Shown here piece after piece: positions 34,090 to 42,443 of a stretch of 64,000 nucleotides of DNA. The position numbers and the translations under genes were made by a program. Numbering within the stretch: the stretch's first letter is position 1; every line of letters starts with the position of its first letter. The stretch is from Hymenobacter perfusus (GTDB taxonomy: Bacteria; Bacteroidota; Bacteroidia; Cytophagales; Hymenobacteraceae). The DNA lies in assembly GCF_003944765.1 (NCBI RefSeq), contig NZ_RWIU01000006.1, positions 62,001-126,000 on the forward strand, written 5' to 3'. A model generated the notes under the pieces. It did not search any database, was not told the DNA's origin, and worked only from the letters and a program-made list of their open reading frames with translations.

Positions 34090-35133
34090 ATGCTTCTGCG
34101 TTTTTTTCGGTTTTTCTGGCTGCTGGGCCTGCTGCCGCTGGCTGCCGCTGCTGCTCCCGGTCATCCGCGCAACTTCTCTAAGGAAGCCCGCCTCATGGGC
34201 TCCCACTTCACCTACACGGTGGTGGCCGATAACGATACGCTGGGCTGGAACGCCCTCAACGCCGCCATTGCCGAAACCCGCCGCATCGACCGGCTAATGT
34301 CGTTCTGGGATTCTACTTCCCAGATTACCCGGATTAACCGCGCCGCCGGGCTGCGGCCGGTGGCGGTTGACCAGGAAGTATTCGACCTGATTCAGCGTAC
34401 CCTGCGCATCTCAGAGCTGAGCGGCGGGGCGTTTGACGTCACGTTTGCCTCGGCCGATAAGATTTATCGGTTCGACCGGCAGGAGCACCCACTGCCCGAC
34501 GCAGCCGTGATGAAAGCGGCCGTGGCCCGCATCAACTACCGCAATGTGCTGCTCGACCCGACCAAACGCACCGTCATGCTCAAGGAGAAAGGCATGCGGA
34601 TGAATCTGGCCGGCGTGCTGCAGGGCTACGGCATCCGACGGGCCCGGCAGGTACTGGACAAGCTGGGCATCAAAGGCGGCCTGCTCAACGGCTCGGGCGA
34701 CATCCTGTGCTGGGGCCGGCAGGCCGATGGCTCCTTATGGCGCGTGGCCATCGGCGACCCGGACCACCCCGGCAGCATCTCCTCCTGGGTGCAGGTAACC
34801 GATGTGGCCGTGGTGACGGCTGGCAACTACGAGCAGTATTTTACCTCGGCCGGCCGGGTGTACGGGCACATCATCAACCCCGCCACCGGCATGCCCGCTA
34901 CGGGCCTGCGCTCTGTCACCATTATCTGCCCCGATGTGGAGTTGGCCGACTGTTTGGATGAGGTCGTATTTGTGAAAGGGCCCGTCGACGGGTTGGCCTT
35001 CATCAACACGCTGAAAGGCGTAGATTGTACCCTCATCACCGACGACAACCGTACGCTGGTGTCCAAAAACATGCAGGTCCGCTACCTACGCAACAACGCC
35101 CCGGTGCCCGCCGTACCCGCTCCGCGGCCGTAG
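34090..35133 (+). CDS. Divergent ApbE-family flavin transferase
   Basis: 347 residues with an N-terminal signal peptide (about 1-22). The ApbE fold is clear (SGGAFDVTFA at about 111-120, RMNLAGVLQGYG at 170-181, NYEQYF at 246-251, HIINPATG at 260-267). ApbE moves FMN from FAD onto Ser/Thr of target proteins outside the cytoplasm. Two normally conserved sites differ: the usual DLGGIAKGYA reads NLAGVLQGYG and the usual ADALSTA reads ADCLDEV at 286-292, which changes metal- and FAD-binding residues. So activity may be altered. It lies in the middle of the four-gene module. Confidence 0.9.
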   Translation: MLLRFFRFFWLLGLLPLAAAAAPGHPRNFSKEARLMGSHFTYTVVADNDTLGWNALNAAIAETRRIDRLMSFWDSTSQITRINRAAGLRPVAVDQEVFDLIQRTLRISELSGGAFDVTFASADKIYRFDRQEHPLPDAAVMKAAVARINYRNVLLDPTKRTVMLKEKGMRMNLAGVLQGYGIRRARQVLDKLGIKGGLLNGSGDILCWGRQADGSLWRVAIGDPDHPGSISSWVQVTDVAVVTAGNYEQYFTSAGRVYGHIINPATGMPATGLRSVTIICPDVELADCLDEVVFVKGPVDGLAFINTLKGVDCTLITDDNRTLVSKNMQVRYLRNNAPVPAVPAPRP

Positions 35134-35173
35134 CGGCCGGCGCTGTTTCTTCGCCCTTTTTCTCCCCTCACCC

Positions 35174-35422
35174 GTGAACCGAATTCCTGTTTTTTCGCGC
35201 CTGCGCCTCCCTCTGCTGGGGCTGGTCGGGCTACTGGCCGCCGCTACCAGCCTCTCCGGCTGCGTGTCGGTGGCCGCTTATCAAAAAGTGTATCTCAACG
35301 ACGAGGACATGAAGCTCGCCAACAAGCGGGTAGAAGTGTACGAATCCAACTTTGAAAGCTACCGGGAAGGAGCCGGCGGCGCCAACGGCGGCAAAGTCGG
35401 CGGCGGCTGCGGCTGCAATTAG
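35174..35422 (+). CDS. DUF4266 lipoprotein with C-terminal GGGCGCN tail
   Basis: 82 residues from a GTG start. Lipobox LSGC gives a lipid anchor at Cys30, so the mature protein is about 53 residues. It has a short conserved-looking segment YLNDEDMKLANKR, then a Gly-rich stretch and the tail KVGGGCGCN with Cys79 and Cys81. This is the DUF4266 pattern. A CxC tail on a lipid-anchored peptide, beside a thioredoxin and an ApbE-like enzyme, suggests redox, metal binding or covalent modification. The role is unknown. Confidence 0.88.
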   Translation: MNRIPVFSRLRLPLLGLVGLLAAATSLSGCVSVAAYQKVYLNDEDMKLANKRVEVYESNFESYREGAGGANGGKVGGGCGCN

Positions 35423-35441
35423 CGGTTAGCTGGCTATCAAA

Positions 35442-35472
35442 CCGTCATTCCGAGCTTGCCGAGGAATGACGG
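35442..35472. repeat. Short palindrome, GTCATTCCGAGCTTGCC family
   Basis: CCGTCATTCC (35442-35451) pairs with GGAATGACGG (35463-35472). It shares GTCATTCCGAGCTTGCCG with the 40-bp arms at 61099. It sits between the DUF4266 and DUF3570 genes, so it may not stop transcription fully. Confidence 0.75.
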
Positions 35473-35513
35473 GCCAGAGGTTCCTTCCCCACACAACTCC
35501 CCTCGTTTTTACT

Positions 35514-36803
35514 ATGAATTTCTCCTTTATTCTCCGCAGTAGCCGCGTGCTGCCGGTGGCGGCCGGGCTGCTGCTGCCGGGGCTGGCGCTGGCGCAGGGT
35601 GGGCTCACGCCCAACCGCATTGACGGCTCCGGGGTGCCTGCCACGCCTTCTGCTACTAACGTCAGTACGGCCTCACCCGGCGAAACGGAAGTGAACATCC
35701 TCGGCAGCTACTACCAGCAGGACGGCTCCCACGGGGCCGTGCAGGGCGGCCAGGGCACTGAGCAACTCACCGACGTCACGCCCACTATCATCCTCAACAT
35801 CCCGCTCGATACCGTCAGCCGCCTCACGGCCAACATCGGCGCCGACTTCTACGCCTCGGCCTCCACCGACCGCATTGACGGCGTGGAAGGCCTGTACCTC
35901 TCCACCCCTTCCTCCCACGATGCCCGCTACCACGTAGATCTGGGCTACTCGCGTGAGAACAAGGCCAAACACCGCATCGTTGGGGTGGGCGGCGGCGTCT
36001 CGAAGGAGTACGACTACTTCTCGGTGAACGTGGCCGCCTCGTGGGCCAAGGCCTCGCAGGATGGCAACCGGGAGCTGAGCGTGGCCGGGCAGGCGTTCTT
36101 CGACAAGGCCAAGCTGATTTACCCCACCGAGCTGCGCACCGGCCAGATGCTGGTCCCCACCGACACGCGCCAGAGCTACAACCTGAACCTGGTGTACTCG
36201 CAGGTGATCAGCCAGCGGCTGCAACTGGCCGTGAGCACCGAACTGGTGTACCAGAGCGGGCTGCTGAGCACGCCCTTCCACCGGGTGTATTTCCAGGGCA
36301 GCACACTGCCGAAGGTGGAGCAATTGCCCCAGCGCCGCTTCAAGTACCCGGTGGGCCTGCGCGTGAGCTACTACGCTTCCGATTTGGTGCAGCTGCGTGG
36401 CTTCTACCGCTTCTACAATGATAACTTCGGCATTACGGCCCACACCCTGGAACTGGAAGCGCCGCTGAAGGTGACGCCCTTTTTCGTGGTGTACCCTTTC
36501 TACCGCTACCACACCCAGACGGCCGCCAAATACTTCGCCGCCTATGCCCAGCACAGCCTCGGCGACGAATTCTATACCTCCGACTACGACCTCTCGAAGT
36601 TCTCGGCCAACAAGTATGGTTTGGGGCTGCGCTACTCGCCGGTGTACGGTATTTCGCGTTTCAAAACGCCGTTCAGCAATGGGGCCGGTGGCCGCAAGGT
36701 GGCCAAATTCAAGTCGCTGGATGTGCGCTACGCCTATTACAAACGTAACATCGACTTCCAGGCCAGCGTGGTGAGCTTCGATCTGGCGTTCACCATGCCA
36801 TAG
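35514..36803 (+). CDS. DUF3570 outer-membrane beta-barrel protein
   Basis: 429 residues from the ATG at 35514 with a signal peptide (about 1-28, ending ALAQG). The rest is a run of amphipathic beta strands with many aromatic residues, ending in KRNIDFQASVVSFDLAFTM, the C-terminal strand of an outer-membrane barrel. It matches DUF3570, which occurs with DUF4266, thioredoxin and ApbE genes in other bacteria (family knowledge, not checked here). It is the last gene of the module, and a 36-bp terminator follows. Confidence 0.88.
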   Translation: MNFSFILRSSRVLPVAAGLLLPGLALAQGGLTPNRIDGSGVPATPSATNVSTASPGETEVNILGSYYQQDGSHGAVQGGQGTEQLTDVTPTIILNIPLDTVSRLTANIGADFYASASTDRIDGVEGLYLSTPSSHDARYHVDLGYSRENKAKHRIVGVGGGVSKEYDYFSVNVAASWAKASQDGNRELSVAGQAFFDKAKLIYPTELRTGQMLVPTDTRQSYNLNLVYSQVISQRLQLAVSTELVYQSGLLSTPFHRVYFQGSTLPKVEQLPQRRFKYPVGLRVSYYASDLVQLRGFYRFYNDNFGITAHTLELEAPLKVTPFFVVYPFYRYHTQTAAKYFAAYAQHSLGDEFYTSDYDLSKFSANKYGLGLRYSPVYGISRFKTPFSNGAGGRKVAKFKSLDVRYAYYKRNIDFQASVVSFDLAFTMP

Positions 36804-36807
36804 CCAT

Positions 36808-36882
36808 AGCATAAGGCCAAGCAGCAAAAAGCTCCGCCCGATACGATATCGGGCGGAGCTTTTTGCTGCTTGGCCTTATGCT
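36808..36882. terminator. Bidirectional terminator, perfect 36-bp stem
   Basis: Arms 36808-36843 and 36847-36882 are perfect complements around a 3-base loop. Runs AAAAAGCTCCGCC / GGCGGAGCTTTTT serve both the DUF3570 gene and the gene facing it. This is one of the longest hairpins in the window. Confidence 0.9.
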
Positions 36883-36888
36883 ACCTGC

Positions 36889-37491
36889 TTATTCGGCTAC
36901 TACCACGGCGCGGCCCAGCTTCTTGGAGTAGGCCAGCCGACGCTCCCGGCCATCGGCCGAAGGATAGTCGAAGCCCACGGCGCGGGCATCCTCCTTTACT
37001 GAAGTCCAGGTCTGGGCGTCCACGTTTTCGGGCTGGGTGGCGGTGCGGGCCACGGCGGGCTGCATGAACCGGTCTTCGCTGAAGAAGTTGTTCATGCCCT
37101 GCAAAATGGCAATTTCCTTGTCGCGCACGGTAGCGGCCTGCGGGTCATCCAGGTTCCGCTCGTTGATGAGGGCCGTAGCCGGCATCATTTCCTTGCGCAG
37201 GGTGTCGCCGGTAGGTCCCACAATGATGAAGTAGGCCTGCGACGTGGCAATTTTGGTTCCCCGCAGTTGCAGCACGAATTTGTCCTTGGTTTTGGGACTG
37301 GAGAAGCTGTGCGCCGCATTCACCGTGCGCAGCACCGTCTGGGCCGACACGCGGCCCCGGTTGGCTTCGGGTGTGGGCGTGAAGACGCGGTCAGTATTTT
37401 TAGAAGTCCCCACCTCGCGCTCCGTGTTGATGCAGGAAGACAGCTGGAGCAAAAAGAGGGCTCCGGCGGCGGGGAGTACAAAGTTTTTCAT
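36889..37491 (-). CDS. Lipoprotein of unknown function (200 aa)
   Basis: From the ATG at 37491. Lipobox LSSC gives a lipid anchor at about residue 20. The mature protein is charged and mixed alpha/beta (FVLQLRGTKIATSQAYFIIV, GDTLRKEMMP, NERNLDDPQAATVRDKEIA). No family is recognised. It faces the DUF3570 gene across the long terminator. The upstream in-frame start would add 18 residues before the signal. Confidence 0.75.
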   Translation of the reverse strand: MKNFVLPAAGALFLLQLSSCINTEREVGTSKNTDRVFTPTPEANRGRVSAQTVLRTVNAAHSFSSPKTKDKFVLQLRGTKIATSQAYFIIVGPTGDTLRKEMMPATALINERNLDDPQAATVRDKEIAILQGMNNFFSEDRFMQPAVARTATQPENVDAQTWTSVKEDARAVGFDYPSADGRERRLAYSKKLGRAVVVAE

Positions 37492-37694
37492 GTAAGAGGA
37501 ATGAACCATCGTTAAACCAGTTCGGCAAAATACAAAACCTACCACCAGCTATACCAGCAGCAATCGGGAGAAGTCCCCTGAGCCCTGTGAGAGCAGAGCC
37601 GGCCGGGGGCGGTTGCAACAGCAACCGGTTACAGGCCTATTTACGGGACAAATGCAACGGCAGGCTATACCAACCGGGCTTTTTTCCCTGATTT

Positions 37695-38420
37695 TTAAAA
37701 CAATCCCAGCTCCAACCCCACCAGCCAGCGCGGAAGTTCCACATAGACCGGATTCGCTCCGGCGGTAAAAGTATCGGAAAGGCGGTAGCGGGCCGTGAAA
37801 GCGTACCGGCCGCTGCCCAGTCGGGTAGCCACCCCGAAGGGCCAGCGGCGCAGGTAGTTCAGGCCGTGCTCGACTACCACGGTGCGGGCACTGCCGCCGG
37901 TACCGGGCTCGTCCTCGGTACGGTGCGACGTGGCCATCACCCAGCCGCCCCAGCCGCTCAGGTCCAGGTAGCGGCCAATCACGTTGCCGCGCCGCCCGAA
38001 GCCCAGCCGCACAAACGGCTCCAGCTGCACCTGCGACAACACAATGGACTCCTGCTGGTGCAACGTGGCATCGGGCAGCAGCTTCTGGCTGTTCTGCTCC
38101 AGGGCGTAAACCAGCCGGGCATAGCGCACATCAAACCCTACCGAAGCCGCGTTGTTGAGCCGAAACTTATTGCGCACTCCAATGAACGGCTCCGCCGATT
38201 TGAAGTACCGCAAAGCGGCTCCGCTGCCGTCGGGGCGGCCTATCACGGGCGCGTACCCTAGCAACAGGTGCTGGTAAAACCGGCGGTTGGGCCCGTAGCT
38301 TACCTGCATCGAGTCAGTAGCGGGGTCGGCCCGGAACAGCACGCGCTGCGCCTGAGCGGCTGGGCCAGCGGCCAGACCCAGCGCCAGCAGTGCGCCGGCC
38401 GTAATCAGACGGATATTCAT
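37695..38420 (-). CDS. Outer-membrane beta-barrel-like protein, coupled to the subtilase
   Basis: 241 residues with a signal peptide (about 1-24, ending AQAQR). The body is a chain of amphipathic strands (FYQHLLLGYAPVI, FRLNNAASVGFDVRYARLVY, RYAFTARYRL) and ends WLVGLELGLF, an aromatic C-terminal strand as in outer-membrane barrels. Its ATG overlaps the stop of the upstream subtilase by an ATGA junction, so the two are translated from one message. It may receive or export the protease product, but that is inference. Confidence 0.75.
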   Translation of the reverse strand: MNIRLITAGALLALGLAAGPAAQAQRVLFRADPATDSMQVSYGPNRRFYQHLLLGYAPVIGRPDGSGAALRYFKSAEPFIGVRNKFRLNNAASVGFDVRYARLVYALEQNSQKLLPDATLHQQESIVLSQVQLEPFVRLGFGRRGNVIGRYLDLSGWGGWVMATSHRTEDEPGTGGSARTVVVEHGLNYLRRWPFGVATRLGSGRYAFTARYRLSDTFTAGANPVYVELPRWLVGLELGLF

Positions 38421-40144
38421 TGACCGGAATACGTTTCAGTGTAGCCTTTGTAATGCACCCGCAGTCGGGTACCGGCCGTAAGGCGCGCCAGCGGCAGCCG
38501 CAGCACGGCCCGCTGGGTTACTTCCAGCACCTCATAGCGCAGCAGGTTGCCCTGGGCATCGAGCAATTGCCAATACAGGTACGCGGGCGGCGTGGGGGCC
38601 ACCTGCTCCTCGGGCTGGGGTGTGGGCGGTACCGGGCGGGCCTGCTCCTGCCCCACGGCCGCTACCGGCGCGGCCCCGGCCGGCGTGACGGCCTGCACCG
38701 AATCGGCAAATAGCGGCAGCGTGCGGGCCGGCACAAACGCCGCCTCCGCCCGGATAATCAAGCGCACCAGTGAATCCTGCCGGACAAAATCGAACGTGGG
38801 CGCGGTAGCGGCGGCAGCCGGGGCGGTGAAATAACGGGCCTGCAGCAGGCCGTAGCCGTGGGCGTAATCGAAGTACGGATAGAGCTGCCCGGCCTGCTGC
38901 AACTGCCGGAACAGCTCCATTACCGATAAATTTCGCTGCTGCTGCCACACGCAGGCGGCAAACCCGGCCACCAACGGACTGGAAAACGACGTGCCTTCGG
39001 TACGGGAGTAGCCGCCCGGCACGGCCGTAATAGCCGCCCCGAAAGCCGCCACGTTGGGCTTGAGCCGCTTGCTTGGAGCCGGCCCGTAGCTGCTGAACTC
39101 GATGTGCAGGTAGGTATCGGGGTCGAGGCCTCCGACGGCTAGTACCGAGTCGCCATCGGCGGGGGTGCCCACGGTGCGCCATTTGGGGTCGTCACCGTCG
39201 TTGCCGGCCGCGTTTACCACCAGCATACCCTTGCGCACGGCCAGTTCGGCGGCGCGGGCCACTAGGCTCGTGCGGCCGTTCATCTGCTCAGGGAAATAGC
39301 GCCGGTCGGTGTAGCCCAGAGAGGAATTGATGATGTCGGCTCCGTTACGGTCGGCCCACTCGGCGGCGGCCAGCCAGGCCTCTTCCTCGGCGTACCGCTC
39401 CCGGTACATCTGCTCGGTGCGGGCCAGCAGAAACTCGGCCCCAGGCGCCAGGCCCAGGTAGGTACTGTCGGGCAGCTGGCCGGCAATGCAGGATAGCACC
39501 TCCGTGCCGTGGTTGCCGCCCTGATACACATCGGGCGTGTGGCGCAGAAAATCATAGGTAGCCACAACGGCCTGCCGCCGCCGCAGGTGCGCAAACGCGG
39601 CGTGCTGGTCGGCCCCGTTGAAGCCCACGTCGAAAATGGCAATGCGCAGGCCCTGACCGTTGAGGCGGGCCTGCCGGAAATCGGCCCCACCCAGGGAAGC
39701 CGTCTGGCGGCGGGCCAAGGAACGGTCGGCGGCCGTCAGGGGCCGGGCCAGCGCGGCGGGCCGACTGGCGGGGAGCAGATCATGCGTAGGCCACGCTTCC
39801 ACGCTGCGCACGCCGGGCAGCCAGCGCAGGCGGGCAGCCTGGGCCGGCGTCGCCCGACAGGCCACCGCGTTAAACCAGCGGCTCACCAGCGTCACCGTAT
39901 CCACGGCCGACTGCACCCGCGCCACGTAGTCGAGGCGAACCGGCAAGTCGGTGCTATCGGCGGCGGGCAGGTGCTGGCGGTGGCGGCGGGCCTGGGCGGC
40001 CGGGTGGAAATAGGACGTCGGCCGCAGCGTCTGGTGGGCTTTATCCCGAAAGCTGACCCAGTATCGGGCGGTGGGCAGTGGCTGCGCATGCACCCGGAGC
40101 ACAATCAGAGTGAGCAGCAGCCCTGGAATGAGAGAAAAGCGCAA
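38417..40144 (-). CDS. Secreted S8 (subtilisin-like) serine peptidase
   Basis: 575 residues with a signal peptide (about 1-20, ending VHAQP). After a propeptide-like region the catalytic core has Asp in IAIFDVGFNG, His in NHGTEVLS and Ser in GTSFSSPLVAG, with the oxyanion Asn in NAAGNDGDD. The end (after about 450) is a Pro/Ala-rich linker plus a small beta domain. There is no T9SS tail, so it is probably periplasmic. It forms a two-gene unit with the barrel-like protein overlapping its 3' end. Confidence 0.92.
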   Translation of the reverse strand: MRFSLIPGLLLTLIVLRVHAQPLPTARYWVSFRDKAHQTLRPTSYFHPAAQARRHRQHLPAADSTDLPVRLDYVARVQSAVDTVTLVSRWFNAVACRATPAQAARLRWLPGVRSVEAWPTHDLLPASRPAALARPLTAADRSLARRQTASLGGADFRQARLNGQGLRIAIFDVGFNGADQHAAFAHLRRRQAVVATYDFLRHTPDVYQGGNHGTEVLSCIAGQLPDSTYLGLAPGAEFLLARTEQMYRERYAEEEAWLAAAEWADRNGADIINSSLGYTDRRYFPEQMNGRTSLVARAAELAVRKGMLVVNAAGNDGDDPKWRTVGTPADGDSVLAVGGLDPDTYLHIEFSSYGPAPSKRLKPNVAAFGAAITAVPGGYSRTEGTSFSSPLVAGFAACVWQQQRNLSVMELFRQLQQAGQLYPYFDYAHGYGLLQARYFTAPAAAATAPTFDFVRQDSLVRLIIRAEAAFVPARTLPLFADSVQAVTPAGAAPVAAVGQEQARPVPPTPQPEEQVAPTPPAYLYWQLLDAQGNLLRYEVLEVTQRAVLRLPLARLTAGTRLRVHYKGYTETYSGQ

Positions 40145-40311
40145 ACGAAAAAACGATAAATACAGCGGTAAATTCTTGAACTTCCGAAGATACGATAAAG
40201 GCGGTATGCCGGCATTACACCACTGGCCAGCTGGGGCAATGTACCTCCTCGCTCAGCCTTTATCTTGTGCGTCAGCGTCGGCATAATTGTTTTCTATCTC
40301 GTTTTTTCTTT

Positions 40312-41110
40312 ATGAAATATTCTTTGCCAACTTCTCTACTTACTGTAATCTGCGAGATTGAACTACTCATGACCCTGATAGTTGTGCTCCCCGGGAAAAA
40401 ATATACCGCGCTGCAAACGCAGCAACCTGCTACGCCCCGGTCACGCGACCAGTTATAGGCAGAGAAAACTAATCTGCAGGAAGAAACTTCCGCACAAGGA
40501 AGAGCTGCGCACCAGCTTAATTTCCAAAAAATAGCCGGTAGGTTAATTAAATATCACCTTGAGCCGAGCGCCCTGGCTACTCGAATTAGCAGCCGATTTC
40601 TACGACAAGAAACAGTGAATTGCGGATATGCAGCGCATTGCAGATCAGCAGAATACCATCTTAAAAGCACTCCGCAAGAAAGCAAATGACACCCTATCGG
40701 AATTTAATGCGCAGGATTTACCAGTAGATGTGCGCAACGGCAATGTGCAGGTGTCACTTTCCGGGCAAATTTTGCTCGAATCTGGCGCTACCGAAGTAGA
40801 TGTAAAAGACCAGGAAGCTCTGAGCAAACCAACCGCAATCCTGAAGGAAAACCAGGATGTGAACGTGCTGGCAGAAGGCACGGCTGGCATACACGAAAAC
40901 CGGGATTCGAGCGTATGGCAGGTCACGAAAATCACCCGGCTCTTCATCCACGCCGGGTTGCCAGCCGTACATATAACATCCTATAAACGTGCGCAGTACG
41001 TTCCCACAGTCCAGAGCGACTCCCCTACTAAGTAGGCGCTCAACCGCCATACCGAAAGTATTTTACCCCCAAAGTCTGACGAGCTATTTCAAATTCCGGA
41101 GCAGAATTAA
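40312..41110 (+). pseudogene. Decayed OmpA-family lipoprotein gene
   Basis: Pieces of one protein lie in order but in different frames. At 40312 there is a signal-like start and GKKYTALQTQQ, typical of OmpA-family lipoproteins, then a stop at about 40456 with the same frame continuing as coiled-coil-like AEKTNLQEETSAQG. From 40628, in another frame, comes VSLSGQILLESGATEVD and ITSYKRAQYVP (OmpA peptidoglycan-binding domain). An in-frame TAG at 41033 cuts the expected tail, which then reads ALNRHTESILPPKSDELF to 41110. The lipobox and the usual EGHTDN are lost. It is a pseudogene with at least one frameshift and two stops. Confidence 0.8.
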
Positions 41111-41129
41111 CGGCTGTCCATCAACAAAG

Positions 41130-41168
41130 AAAAACAGCCTTTTCCGGTGCTCAAAAAAGGCTGTTTTT
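41130..41168. terminator. Bidirectional terminator after the pseudogene
   Basis: AAAAACAGCCTTTT (41130-41143) pairs with AAAAGGCTGTTTTT (41155-41168). It was probably the terminator of the lost OmpA gene. From here to 41500 I see no gene, only AT-richer sequence. Confidence 0.75.
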
Positions 41169-41501
41169 ATGTCATAAAATTATTTCTCCGGCCTATTGAC
41201 ACAGGACACCAACGGTCAGATAAGCTTCTGGCAGCCACCCGTATTTTACCAGGGAAGATTGTGCGGCGGCAGAAGAAACCTAGCTGGCTTATCATCGTAT
41301 GGAGTACTGAATTCGGACGGACCGCTATTTTGCCGGCTGTTAGTCTCACTTTTCAAATACCCTGGCGGTAATTATTTTGCTGCTTATCAATTGTTTTTCC
41401 GGGTAGCCGTTACCTCATTTTAGTCGGTTTATTTGTCAACCCCGGAAAAAACCTTCACCTTTGACTCCCGCTTTTTCTCTTCAAATACTATTTTCACTCC
41501 C

Positions 41502-41735
41502 ATGGCAACTGCTGACCTGAACAAATTGCAACAAATTCTGGCTAACGCCGAAGATAATGACGCCGTACTGACGCAAATCCGGAAGCATGTAGCGAAGGTG
41601 AATGAGCTGATGAGCGAGCTGAATACAATGCTCGACCCCGAATACAAAGTGGAAAAGAAGGAGCGCAAGCCGCGCGCCGTAAGCACCACCGGCAAACGCC
41701 CCGGCCGTCCTAAAAAGAACGCCAGCGCCGAATAG
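41502..41735 (+). CDS. Small AT-hook protein
   Basis: 77 residues from the ATG at 41502. Residues 1-50 are an acidic coiled-coil-like helix (LNKLQQILANAEDNDAV and VAKVNELMSELNTML). The C-terminus is basic with GKRPGRPKKN, a classic AT-hook that binds the minor groove of AT-rich DNA. It is probably a nucleoid-associated or architectural protein. A hairpin follows and the leader upstream is AT-rich. The family is not named. Confidence 0.75.
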   Translation: MATADLNKLQQILANAEDNDAVLTQIRKHVAKVNELMSELNTMLDPEYKVEKKERKPRAVSTTGKRPGRPKKNASAE

Positions 41736-41755
41736 CCTGCCCCCGATATTTACCG

Positions 41756-41794
41756 AAAACCCTGGCTTCCTTATTATAGGTTAGCCGGGGTTTT
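41756..41794. terminator. Terminator shared by converging genes
   Basis: AAAACCCTGGC (41756-41766) pairs with GCCGGGGTTTT (41784-41794) with one wobble. The right arm lies within the last codons of the 2H phosphoesterase gene on the other strand. Confidence 0.7.
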
Positions 41795-42341
41795 TCGCGT
41801 TTGGTGGCAACGGTAGAATGAACCGTTCTACTTCCTGCCACATCTGCCCATCGTGGTGGAAAAAGGCCAGTTCCTGCAACCAGCCGGCCGCCTGATACGT
41901 GCGCCGGGCAAATTCCTGCCGCAGACCTGCCACCAGCGCCGGCGGCAGGTCGCGGGTGGCCAGCGTGACGTGGGGCACGAACGGACGCTCGGGTTGCGGT
42001 ACAACCGGTAATTCCAGCCGCAACTGGGCATAGAGGGCCGCGTGAAACTGCAGCAGCCCGGTATCCTCGGTTACCCGCACGTATAGCGTCCGGTCCTGAA
42101 ACCAGGCAAAATTCTCCAGTCGGAATGCGCAGGCAGCTTGCTGGCGGGCGAAACGAGCCAGCAATGGCAGAAGTTCGGTGGCAAACGTAGCAGGCTGCCG
42201 CAGCGGCGGCAGCAGGGTAATGTGCGGCGGCAGGCGCACCACGTTGCGGCTCCCCGTGCGACGGTGGATTTCCTGTTTGAGATTCCACACCGCACTATGC
42301 AGGGGCTCAGGCAGCAACAAAGCAAGCAGGTACAATGGCAT
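41781..42341 (-). CDS. 2H phosphoesterase (2'-5' RNA ligase-like)
   Basis: 186 residues from the ATG at 42341; an ATG 9 codons earlier (42368) is also possible, but the family usually opens as here (MPLYLLALLLPEPL). Two HxT motifs, PPHITLLPP and PHVTLATR, lie about 90 residues apart, which is the signature of the 2H fold. Such enzymes act on 2'-5' or cyclic phosphodiester bonds of RNA or nucleotides, in the cytoplasm. The last codons overlap a terminator arm. Confidence 0.88.
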   Translation of the reverse strand: MPLYLLALLLPEPLHSAVWNLKQEIHRRTGSRNVVRLPPHITLLPPLRQPATFATELLPLLARFARQQAACAFRLENFAWFQDRTLYVRVTEDTGLLQFHAALYAQLRLELPVVPQPERPFVPHVTLATRDLPPALVAGLRQEFARRTYQAAGWLQELAFFHHDGQMWQEVERFILPLPPNAKNPG

Positions 42342-42443
42342 CAGGAAGACGAACTGACATGGTTCCACATACGAAACCCCGTACCAGAGTGCTACGCAAA
42401 CGGCAGCATCTGATACGGGGCGGAAGTACCAAAAGGCGGAACC

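Noticed and set aside
40145..41500. Several short frames in the AT-richer stretch (for example 41196-41423)
   Set aside because: They do not match any domain and lack good starts; the coding signal there is explained by fragments of the OmpA-family pseudogene.
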